The notes below the pieces were generated by a model. It had not been told where the DNA came from, did not search any database, and saw only the letters and a program-made list of their open reading frames with translations. This document shows, in pieces, positions 38,836 through 51,449 of a DNA stretch of 64,000 nucleotides (the stretch's first letter is position 1; every line of letters begins with the position of its first letter). Made by a program: the position numbers and the translations under genes. The DNA comes from Glandiceps talaboti (taxonomy: Eukaryota > Hemichordata > Enteropneusta > Spengelidae): assembly GCF_964340395.1 (NCBI RefSeq), contig NC_135570.1, positions 17,672,822-17,736,821 on the forward strand, given 5' to 3'.

Positions 38836-39454
38836 GTATGTTAATTTAACTGCCGCTTTCAGAGCACATTATAGGCTCTGGTATTTTTTTTAAACGATAG
38901 AATCCAGGTCGTCTATGTGTAGACGTTATATCTTATTTATATTATAGTACTTGTGGCCGTACGATCGGAGCCTTTTCAGACAAAGACCTAGACCTCGGTC
39001 CACGGTTACATACATAGACTTCTACAACTGTTTGAAACTTCCGAAAGTTGTTTTTAAAGTACATCTGATATACATGTAATATTCAAGTTGGAGTGTCCAC
39101 TTTGTCGATTGAAAGTAGGAAAGAATGCACTGCTTGCCTGGTGCCGTGTGTAAACTGGAATTAGATTACACCCCCCCCCCCCCCATGATTTATCGTGTAA
39201 AAAATATTAGTTTCTCGTCGAAAGAGTTCCCATGTACCGCACTGAGTCTTGTTAGAAAACAGTGGCAAATTAATTTATTCAATTAAGATATGGAATGGAA
39301 CAATGTTGGAGTGTTTTGTAGAAACCAGTGTGTCACAAATCATTTAGTAGTAGTACTAGTACACCCCATGGTCACAGCCACATTTACACAGTGCTCTGTC
39401 ATGTACATGCAGAACACTTTTCACCAACTTGATGTATGTCATTGAGGTCTGTCC

Positions 39455-39520
39455 GTATGTATGTATGTATGTATGTATGTATGTGTGTGTGTGTGTATAT
39501 ATATACGTACATGTATGTAT
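39455..39520. repeat. TATG/TG/TA microsatellite in transposon copy 2
   Basis: Longer tatg run than copy 1, followed by tg and ta runs. Confidence 0.9.
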
Positions 39521-40006
39521 GTATTTATTTAATAAGGGTATGGACTTTCATTTTAATCAAAGATTGTCATGTTTAAAATGCTTCATATTGATGTATTTGT
39601 GTATTCATTACGTTATAGTGCAAATTATAGAACACAACACCTATTTAGTTGTAAGGAGAGAGTAAGAATATGGAATTCTTGTTGAGGCATTGTGGCCATC
39701 AGACAAGCAATATTAATTATCCTTGTCTTATTCTAAGTAGAAATGTTAAGTGTTAAGTGAGACAATGTGGGAAGACTGCGAGTTCATTATTTTTTTATAA
39801 AGTTTTTATAAAGCTGTTCCTTAATTATGGCTGCTCAGCCTCTGATGTACTTTTGGGAAGTCTGATAAAATGTATTCACCTAGGGTGTACCACTGTTAAC
39901 ACACTACAAGAATATACATTTTGTAGATTCTATTTACCAGTTGGTAATTTTTGTTTTGCCAAAATTAGTGTTACTTACATGCATGTTTTTATTTGTTGCA
40001 TCTTAG

Positions 40007-40243
40007 AGTAGAAACTCAAGATGACTTTAGAAAAAGCAGTGTCAACATAAAAGTACAAAAAACAGAAAGTGGACAAAGAAAGCAAACTCCAGCAGGACAA
40101 AAAATGGAACACATGCAGCACAGCAAAGCAATAAAGCAAAGACTGACAAAGATAGAGAAATTGCTGAAGAGAAGCAAGCCAAACGCCTAGCAAAGTTGTA
40201 TGGCAACTTTAAAAAGGATGAAGGAACAGGCCTACTTTCAAAG
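40007..40243 (+). pseudogene. lysine-rich exon-like segment, frameshifted in transposon copy 2
   Basis: Equivalent of 10455-10689 with the same acceptor and donor. Two extra bases (ttgctgaagagaag against ttgctggagaag in copy 1) shift the frame near the end of the coiled-coil stretch, and it stops after KRSKPNA. Copy 1 therefore looks closer to the ancestral form here. Confidence 0.4.
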
Positions 40244-41699
40244 GTACTAGTAACTTTTTTAATCTGTTAGTGTATAAAAACAAAACAGAGCAATATAATT
40301 GCCCAAGAGGAGCAAATAGTAAAAAGACACAAGACAGTTGGCATTTCTATAGGGACAAACAATAGATTCTTTGTTTGTAGCATGTAACTGTTTATTAGAA
40401 ACAAAAGATAAAATGAACTGTGTACCTCTCCCTTCACATTCATAACAAACATTTCTTTTGTTAATTGATTGCTCTTGGTTCTTTCTTTGCAGTGACTTTC
40501 AGGAACCAATGGATATTGATTGATCTGATTCTGATCCTGATTCTGCCAAACTAATGATGTAAACTGCCAAAGTGATGATGTAAACTGCCGAAGTGATGAT
40601 GCTAATGATGAACACAATGGCTTTAGCTTATATAATGACTGAAAGTGAAATAATGTCAGACTCTGAAACTCCAGCAACTGTTGAAAGCCAAACTCAAATT
40701 GCCAGAGCTCTTTGTGTATGATGTAGGTGAATCTTTAGATTTGATTTGAAGAACCCCATCATTAAGGGACATATATTTTTTGTCTTCTAATCAATGGATG
40801 AATACAGGTACTATTGTTAAACTCAGGTATGTTGGTACTGTCATTTCACTACAGACATGTCTCAAGCCTTTTAGTTATTTTGGAAAAAAGCAATAAAGTT
40901 GCTTCTTGTTTTCATTTAATTCTTCTTCTGCATGATTTACTGGTTGCAAAAGTATGTGCCCGTGTGTGTAGTATGTACATACATACATATATGTGTATCC
41001 CCTAAAACATGTAAGTGAACAAACTTTGTGAGTTTGTGAAACTGACATTTTTTAAATATGTTTCAGTGGGAACAAGCATTCAAATCAAATATGGTCAGTT
41101 CTGATATACATTTGTATGTCAAATATATTTCCCCAACGTGTATAAGCATGTTTTAAGTGTCAAAATTAATATGGTTTAAAACATGTTTAAAACTAGTTTC
41201 AAATGAGTTGACTAAGGACTTCTGACAAGTTTAAAACATGAATGAAACACTCAAAACTGATCAGACTTGTTTTGAATTAGTATAGAACACTTTTTAAACT
41301 AGTGGATTTTTAGTAAGGAATTCCCCTTTTGCAGTGTGCCAATGATACCTGTCAGAAGTCTGCTTATAGTCTTTCAGCAGTTTGTCACAATGCTGTCAGA
41401 AGGCTGTTGTTAGTCTGTCAGGTCTGTTAGTGGCCTTTCAGATGTCTGACGATAGTCTTACATAAGTCTGTTATAAAGCAGTTGAATGTCTGTCAGGTAT
41501 TTACCTGAGCTGTTGAGAGCTGTTCTCTGCAGCTCAAATCTAATTATGTATGCACAAAAATCAGCCTTCCGGCAGCTAACTGTCAGAAGTCTTTTTGAGA
41601 GCTGCTGCAGCTCAAAAACAGCTGTCTCATTTCGGTAAGGGGTAGGTCACATACTTGGATTTTTGTCAGAAAAGTAGATACTTCGACTTTCCATAGTTG

Positions 41700-41915
41700 T
41701 AACATTTCTGACATTCACATGAGGGTCTATGCAGCTTGTGTGTGCATGTATTTTGATATGGGTGATGAATGTACAAGTATTGGTGGTAGCATCTAGCTTG
41801 TAAATTGTACATGTACATTAGTGTTTTTTAAGGCTGCTATAAAGCTAGTTAATGTTATTAATACCGGGGTTTCCCGATCAAAACAACGGAAAACATACAA
41901 AATGCTTTGAAAATG
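41700..41915. other. unique sequence right of transposon copy 2
   Basis: No repeat partner or open frame recognised in this short interval. Confidence 0.4.
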
Positions 41916-42540
41916 ATGTTTTACTAATAAAGAAGGCAAGTATATGCTTCATATCATGTCTTCAGTATGATGATAATTTTTCTTTGGAAAACAATGCGTA
42001 GTCTGATTGTATGTTTTGCTTTCCAGCATGGTTACTGAGAGTTGATTGTTTTTATTTTGATTCATAACATGCATGTACCCCTGTCGCAATCAACATAAAA
42101 AGAAGCGACACTATGCAACAAAAGTGACAACATTAAATGTTGACAGTTTTGTTGCAATTATAGTGTTGTGTCTACCTGGAAAATTGCCTGAATCATGCCA
42201 AACACAGGTTTATGTAGTGTCAGTCAAAACATGAGACGGTATATGTTCCCCGGCCTAGGGGTCTGTAAAGCAGGAGATCTTCACCGGTGTTGCATATTTA
42301 AATTTCTCATGACGTTTTGTCAGTAAAATAGCAAACTTTCCAATCGAAATATCGCATAGTATCGTGTGGTTTGTTGAATTATGCGAGACTACCTATTGAA
42401 CTCAGGCAGATTCACACATTTGAAAGTTATTTCCATGACAATAGAGTAATGTTTACTTGAGGCTACATTCGGACAAGGGAGAGAGCCTTTTACCAATCTG
42501 TTCTTACTTGTCTGTGTTATAACATATTAAAGTTACTGTA
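41916..42540 (+). repeat. diverged dispersed repeat, copy A (partner at 59229-59690)
   Basis: Matches 59229-59690 in the same orientation: taataaagaaggcaag, tcttcagtatgat, ggaaaacaatgcgt, ttgtatgttttgctttccag, gagttgattgtttttatttt, gcatgtacc, tgtcgcaatcaa, gttgtgtctacctgga and, after a gap, acattcggaca. About 80 % identity in the first 330 bp by eye, then patchy. Possibly a non-autonomous transposon; ends not defined. Confidence 0.7.
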
Positions 42541-42738
42541 ATATCGTTGTTATTTGAGTGTCTTCTACATATTCATTGTAACATATTAAACCAATCCATT
42601 TAAAGTCCATCTGCAAGATTTATCTACAAAAAGCTTCAGGCTATTATTACAAACACAACAAGTTTACAACTCTGTCATGAATTAAAAGCTCCTGAAGCTA
42701 ATCCTCACGTTCAGTCAGTTTGAATAAATTGTTAGCAT

Positions 42739-42864
42739 ATTTATACCATCAAACTGTTCTGATAGATTTTATTTATACCATCAAACTGTTCTGACAGATT
42801 GTATTTATACCATCAAACTGTTCTGACAGATTGTATTTATACCATCAAACTGTTCTGATAGATT
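42739..42864. repeat. 32-bp tandem repeat, four units
   Basis: Four units containing atttataccatcaaactgtt followed by ctgacagatt or ctgatagatt. Confidence 0.9.
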
Positions 42865-43849
42865 ATTTGTTATTAATTCACATGGCATCTCAATATTTCA
42901 ATATTCAACACTGATGGTTAAAATGCTTTAAAGTTTAATATAATAATAATAGTTATGACAGGTATACTTTTTAGGATAAAAAACTTGATATTGTCCACAT
43001 TTCAGGATAGAAAAAGTAATTGTTATTATCTGATGGTATATATTAATGTTCGACAATAGCTGGTCTCAACCAGTCTACTGGAGAACCTCCAATCAGCAAG
43101 GCTAAAATATTACAACAATGAAATCATTTGGTTTTGCCAAAAGGATGAAAAGGGGCGGAAGACAGATCTCATAGCATTTCCTAAGAAACTGTCAGCAACT
43201 GAAAGTAGAAGTCTCCTGAAAACAATTAAATAGCCACTGCAACTAATGGTTCTTTACTGTAAGAAATCTAAAAGATGTACACCAATGACAATTATGCATC
43301 TAACGTATGGTACCTTTGTTGTGTTTTAAAAAATGACAATCAACCATTGCCTCTGCAAACCAGGGTGCCTTAAAGTCTGTAGTAAATGAGTTTTACATTA
43401 ATTTCCAATGTTGTGGTGACTGCATCTAATCACCTTTTCGTACATTAAAATGATAGACAACATGACAGCTGCTGTACATGATTGCTAACCACATCATGGA
43501 GTCACCCCTATACTACTATGATCATTTCTTTCTTTAACCTTTTGACCCAACATCAGCTGTGTATTTGTTCAAAGTGAAGGGGTTTATACAAGTCATTTAA
43601 CCCTATGGTGACAAAAGTATGATGAATGTAACACTAAAACATGTCATCAACTGCTTCAATCTTGGGAAATCACAACTTTTAACACTGTTATTTAGAACAC
43701 TATTTTGTTATTTCAAATTTATAGTTTGACATTGATAATGTTAAATTTCTTAGAGTCATTTCTTCTCAAGGCATTAAAAAATTATTTAGAACAAATGGAT
43801 GATATGCTCTTGACAATTAGATGTTATACACCAATATCTTTCTTCATTC
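42865..43849. other. AT-rich stretch with no supported gene
   Basis: Nothing recognisable. Short ORFs only. Confidence 0.5.
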
Positions 43850-44145
43850 AGCCAAGGAAAATACGAGTGAGGGGGCGGTTTGACACTGTGAGTCGCTAAA
43901 CGAGTAATGACAAAACCCTTAGGTCAGGAGTATATTTTCCAACTGAATGAGGAAAAATAATGGAAAATAACATAATTATACCAGCGCCACGAATATGGAA
44001 GAAATATCCTGCAGGCATTGTGAATATTTTGACTCATCTGAACACATCAGAACCATACAGTACATGACAAAGACAATGCATTGTCATAATTAATGTAGAA
44101 CTACTTAGGGTATAAATTCCATATTTTTCTGTTTAGCTTCTTGTG
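43850..44145 (+). repeat. diverged dispersed repeat, copy B (partner at 12503-12815)
   Basis: See the partner copy. Shared blocks are in the same order, including acccttaggtca, aacataattataccagc and taaattccatattttt. Confidence 0.65.
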
Positions 44146-45667
44146 CATTGTGTATAGTAGTTAAAGATAGATTAATAATGTTCAAATATCTCAGACAAAA
44201 ATACCATCATCAGCTTTTAGCAACATATGTCTACTTCACAAATACATACAGTGATGTTGAGTCAACAGTAAGACAACAGTACACATGACAGATTTTTGCA
44301 TTGCGACTTTTCCCGACTTGGTGATCACATACGAGCCAGCAAGTCGGGTGTCATAAAATTGTTTGCATCTCTAAAGCTATTTGCAATGTCACTGATAATG
44401 GGTCAGTAAAACTGATAACAACTGATATGACATTAGGGGCTTCACACTTAGATATTGAGCTTTGCTTTGCCTGATGTGTTATGTAATAGTGCTTTATCAC
44501 ATTTGTAAATATTGCCAACAAACATCATTCAGTGATAAGAAAGATAAGAAACCCCACTTTCTTGTAGTCATTGGCTCGATTCTGTAATGTGTGTAGCTGC
44601 AGGCCAGCTACTGACTGTGGTTTTAATCTTAAATATTATAACCATTTAGTAGAGAATCCAACAACAGTTAGTGCATGTGTATAAGCTGCAGGCCATGGCA
44701 TTACTGACTGGTTTATAGCCATTTACTAAAATAGTAACATTGAACAAGTTATATCCTGAGGGTAAATAGGTGTGACTATACATGAATTACTAATCACTGC
44801 ATATCGATACAAAAGAGTCACTATATTGAAAAGATGTGTACTATAATTTCCGTCTAATAATCAATATTACTTTCTTCCCTGGGGCTAAATTATAAAAATA
44901 TTTAGTTTTGCACAAATATTTTATTACAAATAACTGTTCATTTTTCATAAATAATTCAAAGAAGATGTTTCTAGAAATCTGCCTAATTATTACTAATACA
45001 ATGTACAGTTAAAAGACATTTTTACTATAAAAGCATTCCTTCAAATTGACACATGATCAACATCTACATCACAGCATACACACTGGTTATCATAAACGCC
45101 AAATAAATCTATGGTACAAGGACTGCTAAATAAGAACATAATTCTGCAGGTGTCTGTAATTTCATCAGTGGCTATAACAAAAGACCAAAAAAATCTATGG
45201 TATAGGGACCTTTAAACAAGAACCTAATTCTATGTGGCTGTAATATCAACAGTAAAATGCTAATGAAATCAATGTTGCAGGGACTGTTTAACAAGATTCT
45301 GATTCTGTATGGCTATTAAATTTGATCTGAAGCTAAAAAAATTGCCAGTAAAATCGATTGTGTTCAGGTACTTCCATCAGTTTACACTTTCACATCCTAA
45401 GTTTCATTGACTGAAAAAATCACACTTTAATATTGGATACAATATCATTGCCTCCATTATATCATTCACTTCTCAAGTATTTTAATGGAATTGTCTACAA
45501 AGGACTTAATGACATTTTCATGTTGATAAGACTGTCAAAAAGTGTGACTTTGTGTTGTTCAGGCACTCTAATAGAAAATATTATCACTTTTTGCATATTT
45601 TTTTTCCTTCTAATTTTTTTATCATTACAGTATAGAATATGTGATGAAAATACTTGATACTTCCCAA
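44146..45667. other. AT-rich stretch with no supported gene
   Basis: A loosely repeated phrase (aaatctatggtacaaggac, aaatctatggtatagggacc, aaatcaatgttgcagggac) recurs about every 70-90 bp near 45100-45290, perhaps an eroded repeat. Otherwise nothing. Confidence 0.5.
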
Positions 45668-47115
45668 TCCACACCTCTCATTTATAATTTATAGTGTTTC
45701 TGGTTTTGATATCTACACCTCTCATTTATAGTTTATAGTGTTTCTGGTTTTGATATCTACACCTCTCATTTATAGTTTATAGTGTTTCTGGTTTTGATAT
45801 CCACACCTCTCATTTATAGTTTATAGTGTTTCTGGTTTTGATATCTACACCTCTCATTTATAATTTATAGTGTTTCTGGTTTTGATATCTACACCTCTCA
45901 TTTATAGTTTATAGTGTTTCTGGTTTTGATATCCACACCTCTCATTTATAGTTTATAGTGTTTCTGGTTTTGATATCCACACCTCTCATTTATAGTTTAT
46001 AGTGTTTCTGGTTTTGATATCTACACCTCTCATTTATAGTTTATAGTGTTTCTGGTTTTGATATCCACACCTCTCATTTATAGTTTATAGTGTTTCTGGT
46101 TTTGATATCTACACCTCTCATTTATAGTTTATAGTGTTTCTGGTTTTGATATCCACACCTCTCATTTATAGTTTATAGTGTTTCTGGTTTTGATATCCAC
46201 ACCTCTCATTTATAGTTTATAGTGTTTCTGGTTTTGATATCTACACCTCTCATTTATAGTTTATAGTGTTTCTGGTTTTGATATCCACACCTCTCATTTA
46301 TAGTTTATAGTGTTTCTGGTTTTGATATCTACACCTCTCATTTATAATTTATAGTGTTTCTGGTTTTGATATCTACACCTCTCATTTATAGTTTATAGTG
46401 TTTCTGGTTTTGATATCTACACCTCTCATTTATAATTTATAGTGTTTCTGGTTTTGATATCTACACCTCTCATTTATAATTTATAGTGTTTCTGGTTTTG
46501 ATATCTACACCTCGCATTTATAATTTATAGTGTTTCTGGTTTTGATATCTACACCTCTCATTTATAGTTTATAGTGTTTCTGGTTTTGATATCTACACCT
46601 CTCATTTATAGTTTATAGTGTTTCTGGTTTTGATATCCACACCTCTCATTTATAGTTTATAGTGTTTCTGGTTTTGATATCTACACCTCTCATTTATAGT
46701 TTATAGTGTTTCTGGTTTTGATATCTACACCTCTCATTTATAGTTTATAGTGTTTCTGGTTTTGATATCCACACCTCTCATTTATAGTTTATAGTGTTTC
46801 TGGTTTTGATATCCACACCTCTCATTTATAGTTTATAGTGTTTCTGGTTTTGATATCCACACCTCTCATTTATAGTTTATAGTGTTTCTGGTTTTGATAT
46901 CTACACCTCTCATTTATAGTTTATAGTGTTTCTGGTTTTGATATCCACACCTCTCATTTATAGTTTATAGTGTTTCTGGTTTTGATATCCACACCTCTCA
47001 TTTATAGTTTATAGTGTTTCTGGTTTTGATATCCACACCTCTCATTTATAGTTTATAGTGTTTCTGGTTTTGATATCTACACCTCTCATTTATAGTTTAT
47101 AGTGTTTCTGGTTTG
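45668..47115. repeat. 44-bp minisatellite, about 33 units, very homogeneous
   Basis: Units contain acacctctcatttatagttt, then atagtgtttctggttttgat, then atct or atcc. The only frequent variants are ctac/ccac and tagttt/taattt. The low divergence points to recent expansion or ongoing homogenisation. Confidence 0.97.
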
Positions 47116-47559
47116 AGTTCACATTATAATATAGAGGGAAATTTGCAATGAAAGTACTTGGTGCTAAACTTCCATCAACCTACTGTAAATTTTGACTTTT
47201 GAGTACAGACCTGATAACAAAAAAATATTACTTTAAGTGTTACTTTTTGAGAACACAAGAATATCCAAAACTTTTATAATCCTTGACATCAAAGATTTCA
47301 TTTGAATTTTTCAGAGAGAAACAGGATAAGAGGAGGTCAGTTTTTTGTCACCACATTTGTATTTATTTTACACCTAAATGCATAATCCATCAAACTTTTG
47401 TCTTTCTGAACTTTCAGTAGGGAAAACATTTCAATATTTTGAAGATACCACACAATATTGGTATTTTATGACTGATTATGTATTTATACATAATCAGGGT
47501 TAATGAAGTAGTGACCTTTCTGTTCTTCCATCACCATCCGTGTCGACATTTCTCAAGGG
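47116..47559. other. spacer before the DIRS remnant
   Basis: AT-rich, no clear frame. The left boundary of the DIRS element may lie here but I cannot see a terminal repeat. Confidence 0.4.
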
Positions 47560-47817
47560 GATTGCGCAACATAGCATTCCCAGACCAATGACCTTCCGAT
47601 GTCTCTCACTTACTATTCTGCTACTCCATTCATTCTGTTCCGGCATCCAGTACGAGCGTATCACTTACCTCATGCAACGCTAACGACCATGGCACTCACC
47701 AACACCATAACCGTAATGGAGGGCAACAAAATCATACTTCGCATCCCTTTCGTGGGTAGAATATCCACTGCAGCTTTATTAAGAACACTGTATCCAACCA
47801 CCCCACTCAAAACTCCA

Positions 47818-47933
47818 TGCTTTCTCTGCAGCTCTGCACAAACACCCGGACAAGACATTCGTTGCATCAATATTGCATTTGATCTCACATGGTGCTAGTC
47901 TTGGATTTGCTGGCCCACAACGTCCCAGATATA
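47818..47933 (+). pseudogene. DIRS RT ORF, amino-terminal segment left of the insertion
   Basis: The open frame ends in the motif HKHPDKTFVASILHLISHG and GFAGP, typical of the stretch ahead of the RT in DIRS-like elements. It is cut at codon 47930-47932 by the inserted TIR element. When the insert and one ATATA copy are ignored, the frame continues without a shift into 50467 onward. Upstream of about 47818 the frame cannot be followed with confidence. Confidence 0.75.
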
Positions 47934-50465
47934 CCACAGGGAGCAGCGAGCATGTAACTGATTGATTGATCGATCGATCGATCGGTTGATGTATTGATTG
48001 ATTTATTTATTATTTGGTTGAATGATTGATTGATCAATTTTTGTGGTGCAATATAACTTACTTTATGTGTGATATTGATCAATTGACTCATTGAGTTTTA
48101 AAACTATTTCTTTTTCTTTCCCTGGTTACTTTGCTCTCAGCTGTTGATCTCAGACCACTAAAAGTCTGAGGCTGCATGTAATTCTCTCCTTGCTTTATTG
48201 ACTAAATAAAGACGCCTTGTCCATTCTTCTAATCTTATCTTAATTAAAACACCCCTTATCTTAAAACTGGCAGGAGATCACTTACATTAACAGTTTGCTT
48301 TATCTCTCATCTGCTGGGAGATTATCACACTGGACAAACACTCGATCATGCATAAACTAGTAAGGAAGAGAAAAGGGATGTAACTCCACTGCACTGTGGC
48401 TTGAGGATCACCGTAAGTCGGCCGGACACTTAATATATTCATGTATGCACTTATAAATAGGAAATAAATAAGCTGCCGCAGGAGTGACGCTTTAATTTAT
48501 TCAAATTGTAAAGAAACCACACAGGTACACAGGTCCTCCTTCAGGTGGGGCAGCATCCTAAATATGGCTTCAACAGAAGCACATGATGGCCGGCAGTACG
48601 TGTCATACATTATAAAACTGACACATAAAAAAAATATTTCGCTGGGGAGGGGGAAGATTTCGTTTTGTGTCCAAATCACGATAAGGATTATGAAATACCA
48701 GCTGTTTTTCTCAAGTCGTCTTGAAGACACGACAGTCAGAAACTAGGCCAACTTATATACATGGGGAGAGATGCATGTTGTCCTAAAGTAACCATAATGT
48801 CCAGGGACAATAAAGAGAATTCCAACAAATGAATGAATAAGAAAGATTTGAATGCTACATAAACACGATTTTATCATTCATCAACACCTAAACAGGAGTT
48901 TCTAAAATCCAGAAACGTTTTCCCATTTGAAGTGGGTCGTCACAATGTCGCCATTGAGATCCACCCGACACTATTGCAAGTTTAACCCGCACTGATTAGC
49001 TACCAAAACAACAAATTTGTTGAGTGCGTCTTCTATTGGCAACAGATGAAAATTTACTAGAACGGACAGACATGGACGCACCCATATGATACATGTACCA
49101 CTTTTGATGAGAGGGGTGAAATTAATTTATCAATAATGTTTGCATCGTAATCGACGAATTTTACACACATATCAAGTGCCTATGCAGCGCACCGCGTGTT
49201 ATTTTACCCCTTTGGTGAGTGTAAGTGGGCGAGTAGCTAAACATGCCAATATTATCGATATTTTATTGTATTCTGATAGAAACATATTCTGATACATATC
49301 CCAGGAAACAAGTGATCATGGTGTTTACCTGTGCTATCTACGTGTATAAATTACGGAAACGTGCGAATCAAAACTCCAGAAACAACATGAAGGCTATAAA
49401 AGCATGAGTACCGGTATATCTAAATTGTCCCGTTGAAAGTATGTTTTCCAGAGAAAGCAACTTGTTTTACAATTTGAATTGCAAGCTTAGCTTGTGTTTT
49501 CGATGTCACAAAAGTAGCTACATATTTGTGTATTGTGTAAGATAAGACAGCTGAGGTCGTTCATTTTTTCCCTTTGGTGAAGTCTGGTCCATGGAAGGAG
49601 AGTTAAACGAACGAATTTCGTTTCTTGTGCATCAATTTTAAAATGACTCGGCCGTTTTACCAACTTGCAGAGAAGTTAAAGCCGATAACATACCATCAAT
49701 ATGGTAAATAATATCCTCTGTTTGAGCACCCAAGAACGTCGGGAATTTTATGCAAATATGTTTACGAAATGCAAAGCGAACGCCTCTGTGTGGGTCAAAG
49801 GTTTGTACTTCCGTCTTCCGGTCTTACGGTGATGGTCTTACCATCGAGTCACACAAATGATAGTCGGCAATATAATGCGAACTACATGTTTGATCGACCC
49901 TTACATTGTCAGTATTACTTATCTTACCTATGGAAGACTTATCATAGCACTTATTTGGTAATTCATTGTAAAAATACTCCAGAATCACGTTTATTCAATT
50001 CACGGTGGTTTGGAGTTACATCCCTTTTCTCTTCCTTACTAGTTTATGCATGATCGAGTGTTTGTCCAGTGTGATAATCTCCCAGCAGATGAGAGATAAA
50101 GCAAACTGTTAATGTAAGTGATCTCCTGCCAGTTTTAAGATAAGGGGTGTTTTAATTAAGATAAGATTAGAAGAATGGACAAGGCGTCTTTATTTAGTCA
50201 ATAAAGCAAGGAGAGAATTACATACAGCCTCAGACTTTTAGTGGTCTGAGATCAACAGCTGAGAGCAAAGTAACCAGGGAAAGAAAAAGAAATAGTTTTA
50301 AAACTCAATGAGTCAATTGATCAATATCACACATAAAGTAAGTTATATTGCACCACAAAAATTGATCAATCAATCATTCAACCAAATAATAAATAAATCA
50401 ATCAATACATCAACCGATCGATCGATCGATCAATCAATCAGTTACATGCTCGCTGCTCCCTGTGG
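47934..50465. mobile_element. 2532-bp DNA element with 455-bp terminal inverted repeats and ATATA target duplication
   Basis: The left arm 47934-48388 and right arm 50011-50465 are exact reverse complements apart from one base (48175 against 50224). They start CCACAGGGAGCAGCGAG and contain a gatc run. The flanks are ATATA at 47929-47933 and 50466-50470, a 5-bp target duplication. The 1622-bp interior has no ORF beyond about 95 codons and no transposase, so the element is non-autonomous. The interior around 48900-49230 is relatively CpG-rich. The superfamily is unclear: a 5-bp duplication recalls Transib, but the termini do not match. Near-identical arms imply a recent insertion. Confidence 0.92.
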
Positions 50466-51200
50466 ATATACCTGCAATGCCACATCTGCATTCTCAAACC
50501 CAGACACTATCACCAAAGCTATCAAAATGGAAATTGCATTAGGCCACACAATTGGCCCCTTTGAATCACCACTGTTAAAGAACTTTGTACCCTACTCACT
50601 TAGTCTGCGTCAAAAAACAAAAACAAAAAAACCGGCGGTCATCACATTATCATGGACTTATCACAACCAACTTCAGACAGTGTCAACCATTACATTACAG
50701 ACAAAAAACAATACTCCTTATCGTATGCTCACGTTGACAACACCGTTGCCATATCAAAAAACATGGCAAAGGTACCCTACTTGCCAAAATCGACATTAAA
50801 CATGCCTTCTGCCTCTGTCCTGGTTAAAAAGAAGATCGGCACTTGCTTGGTTTCCAGTGGAAGGGGTACTATGTCTTTGACAGGGTACTTCCATTTGGCC
50901 TACGATCCACACCGTTACTGCTCAACCAATATGCTGATGCCATCCAGTTGATCATCTGCTGCAGGACAAAATCATCAAACCTGTTACATTACCTAGCTGC
51001 AGGGTGCCCAATACCACCAACTGCCACCACCTGTTGCACTCTATGATTACGACGTGTGATAACCTAGGCGTCCCCCTTGCTATTGTAAAGATTGAAGGCC
51101 CTACACCTGTCCTTACCTTCCTGGGCATTGAGTTGGACACAACCACCATGACACTGAGACTACCCCTCAACAAGTATAACGGGCTCACGCAATAACTTCC
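50466..51200 (+). pseudogene. DIRS reverse transcriptase, frameshifted, catalytic Asp-Asp lost
   Basis: Starts at the reconstituted frame with EIALGHTIGPF, the usual entry of DIRS RTs. It shifts frame near 50640 to MDLSQPTSDSVNHYITD, and again near 50770 to LLAKIDIKHAF (first catalytic Asp), with an in-frame TAA shortly after. Then LLGFQWKGYYVFDRVLPFGLRS follows. The active-site box, expected as HYLDDFL, reads HYLAAGCP, best explained by a small deletion of the Asp-Asp codons. The frame then shifts once more into NCHHLLHSM, NLGVPLAIVKIEGPT and LTFLGIELDT. It is inactive on several grounds. Confidence 0.85.
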
Positions 51201-51449
51201 CACCTGGCTCAAGCGTCACGTTTGCACAAAGCATGAACTGTTATCTGTAATTGGTACACTAAGCTTCGCATGCAAATGCATTCCAGCAGGGAGAATCTTC
51301 CCCCCTGAATGATCGACACCAGTACCACCGTCCCTGGATTACAGGACTCAATTTATCTCAACACGGATTTCGTCTAGACGTACAATGGCGGATTGACTTT
51401 CTACCATCCTGGAACGGATCCGCCTCATTCCTTCATGCCAACCGGATAC

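Larger units (their letters stand above)
36877..41641 (+). mobile_element. 4765-bp DNA transposon, copy 2 (GT target duplication)
   Basis: Same element and orientation as 7434-12109, about 98 % identical by eye. Termini are CCCTTACCAAACTGA and ...CATTTCGGTAAGGG. The flanks ctgactaGT and GTaggtcac show a 2-bp duplication, agreeing in length with copy 1. It carries about 115 bp absent from copy 1 (from about 39083, including a 15-16 base C run at about 39170-39184), plus small indels. The left and right subterminal CTGTC/GACAG zones are conserved. No transposase. The gene-like exons are present but one is frameshifted. Confidence 0.9.

Noticed and set aside
40267-40677. 136-codon minus-strand ORF in transposon copy 2
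   Set aside because: It is shorter (80 codons) in copy 1, runs antisense to better supported splice-flanked segments, and has no recognisable domain.
47885-48091. ORF through the gatc/attgatt run in the left inverted repeat, and its mirror at 50308
   Set aside because: Both are the same inverted-repeat sequence; the longer one at 50308-50799 only acquires DIRS homology after the element end at 50465.
47934-50465. Inverted terminal repeats of the DIRS element itself
   Set aside because: Both arms lie inside the DIRS coding frame, flanked by a target duplication, and the DIRS frame is restored without them, so they belong to a later insertion.
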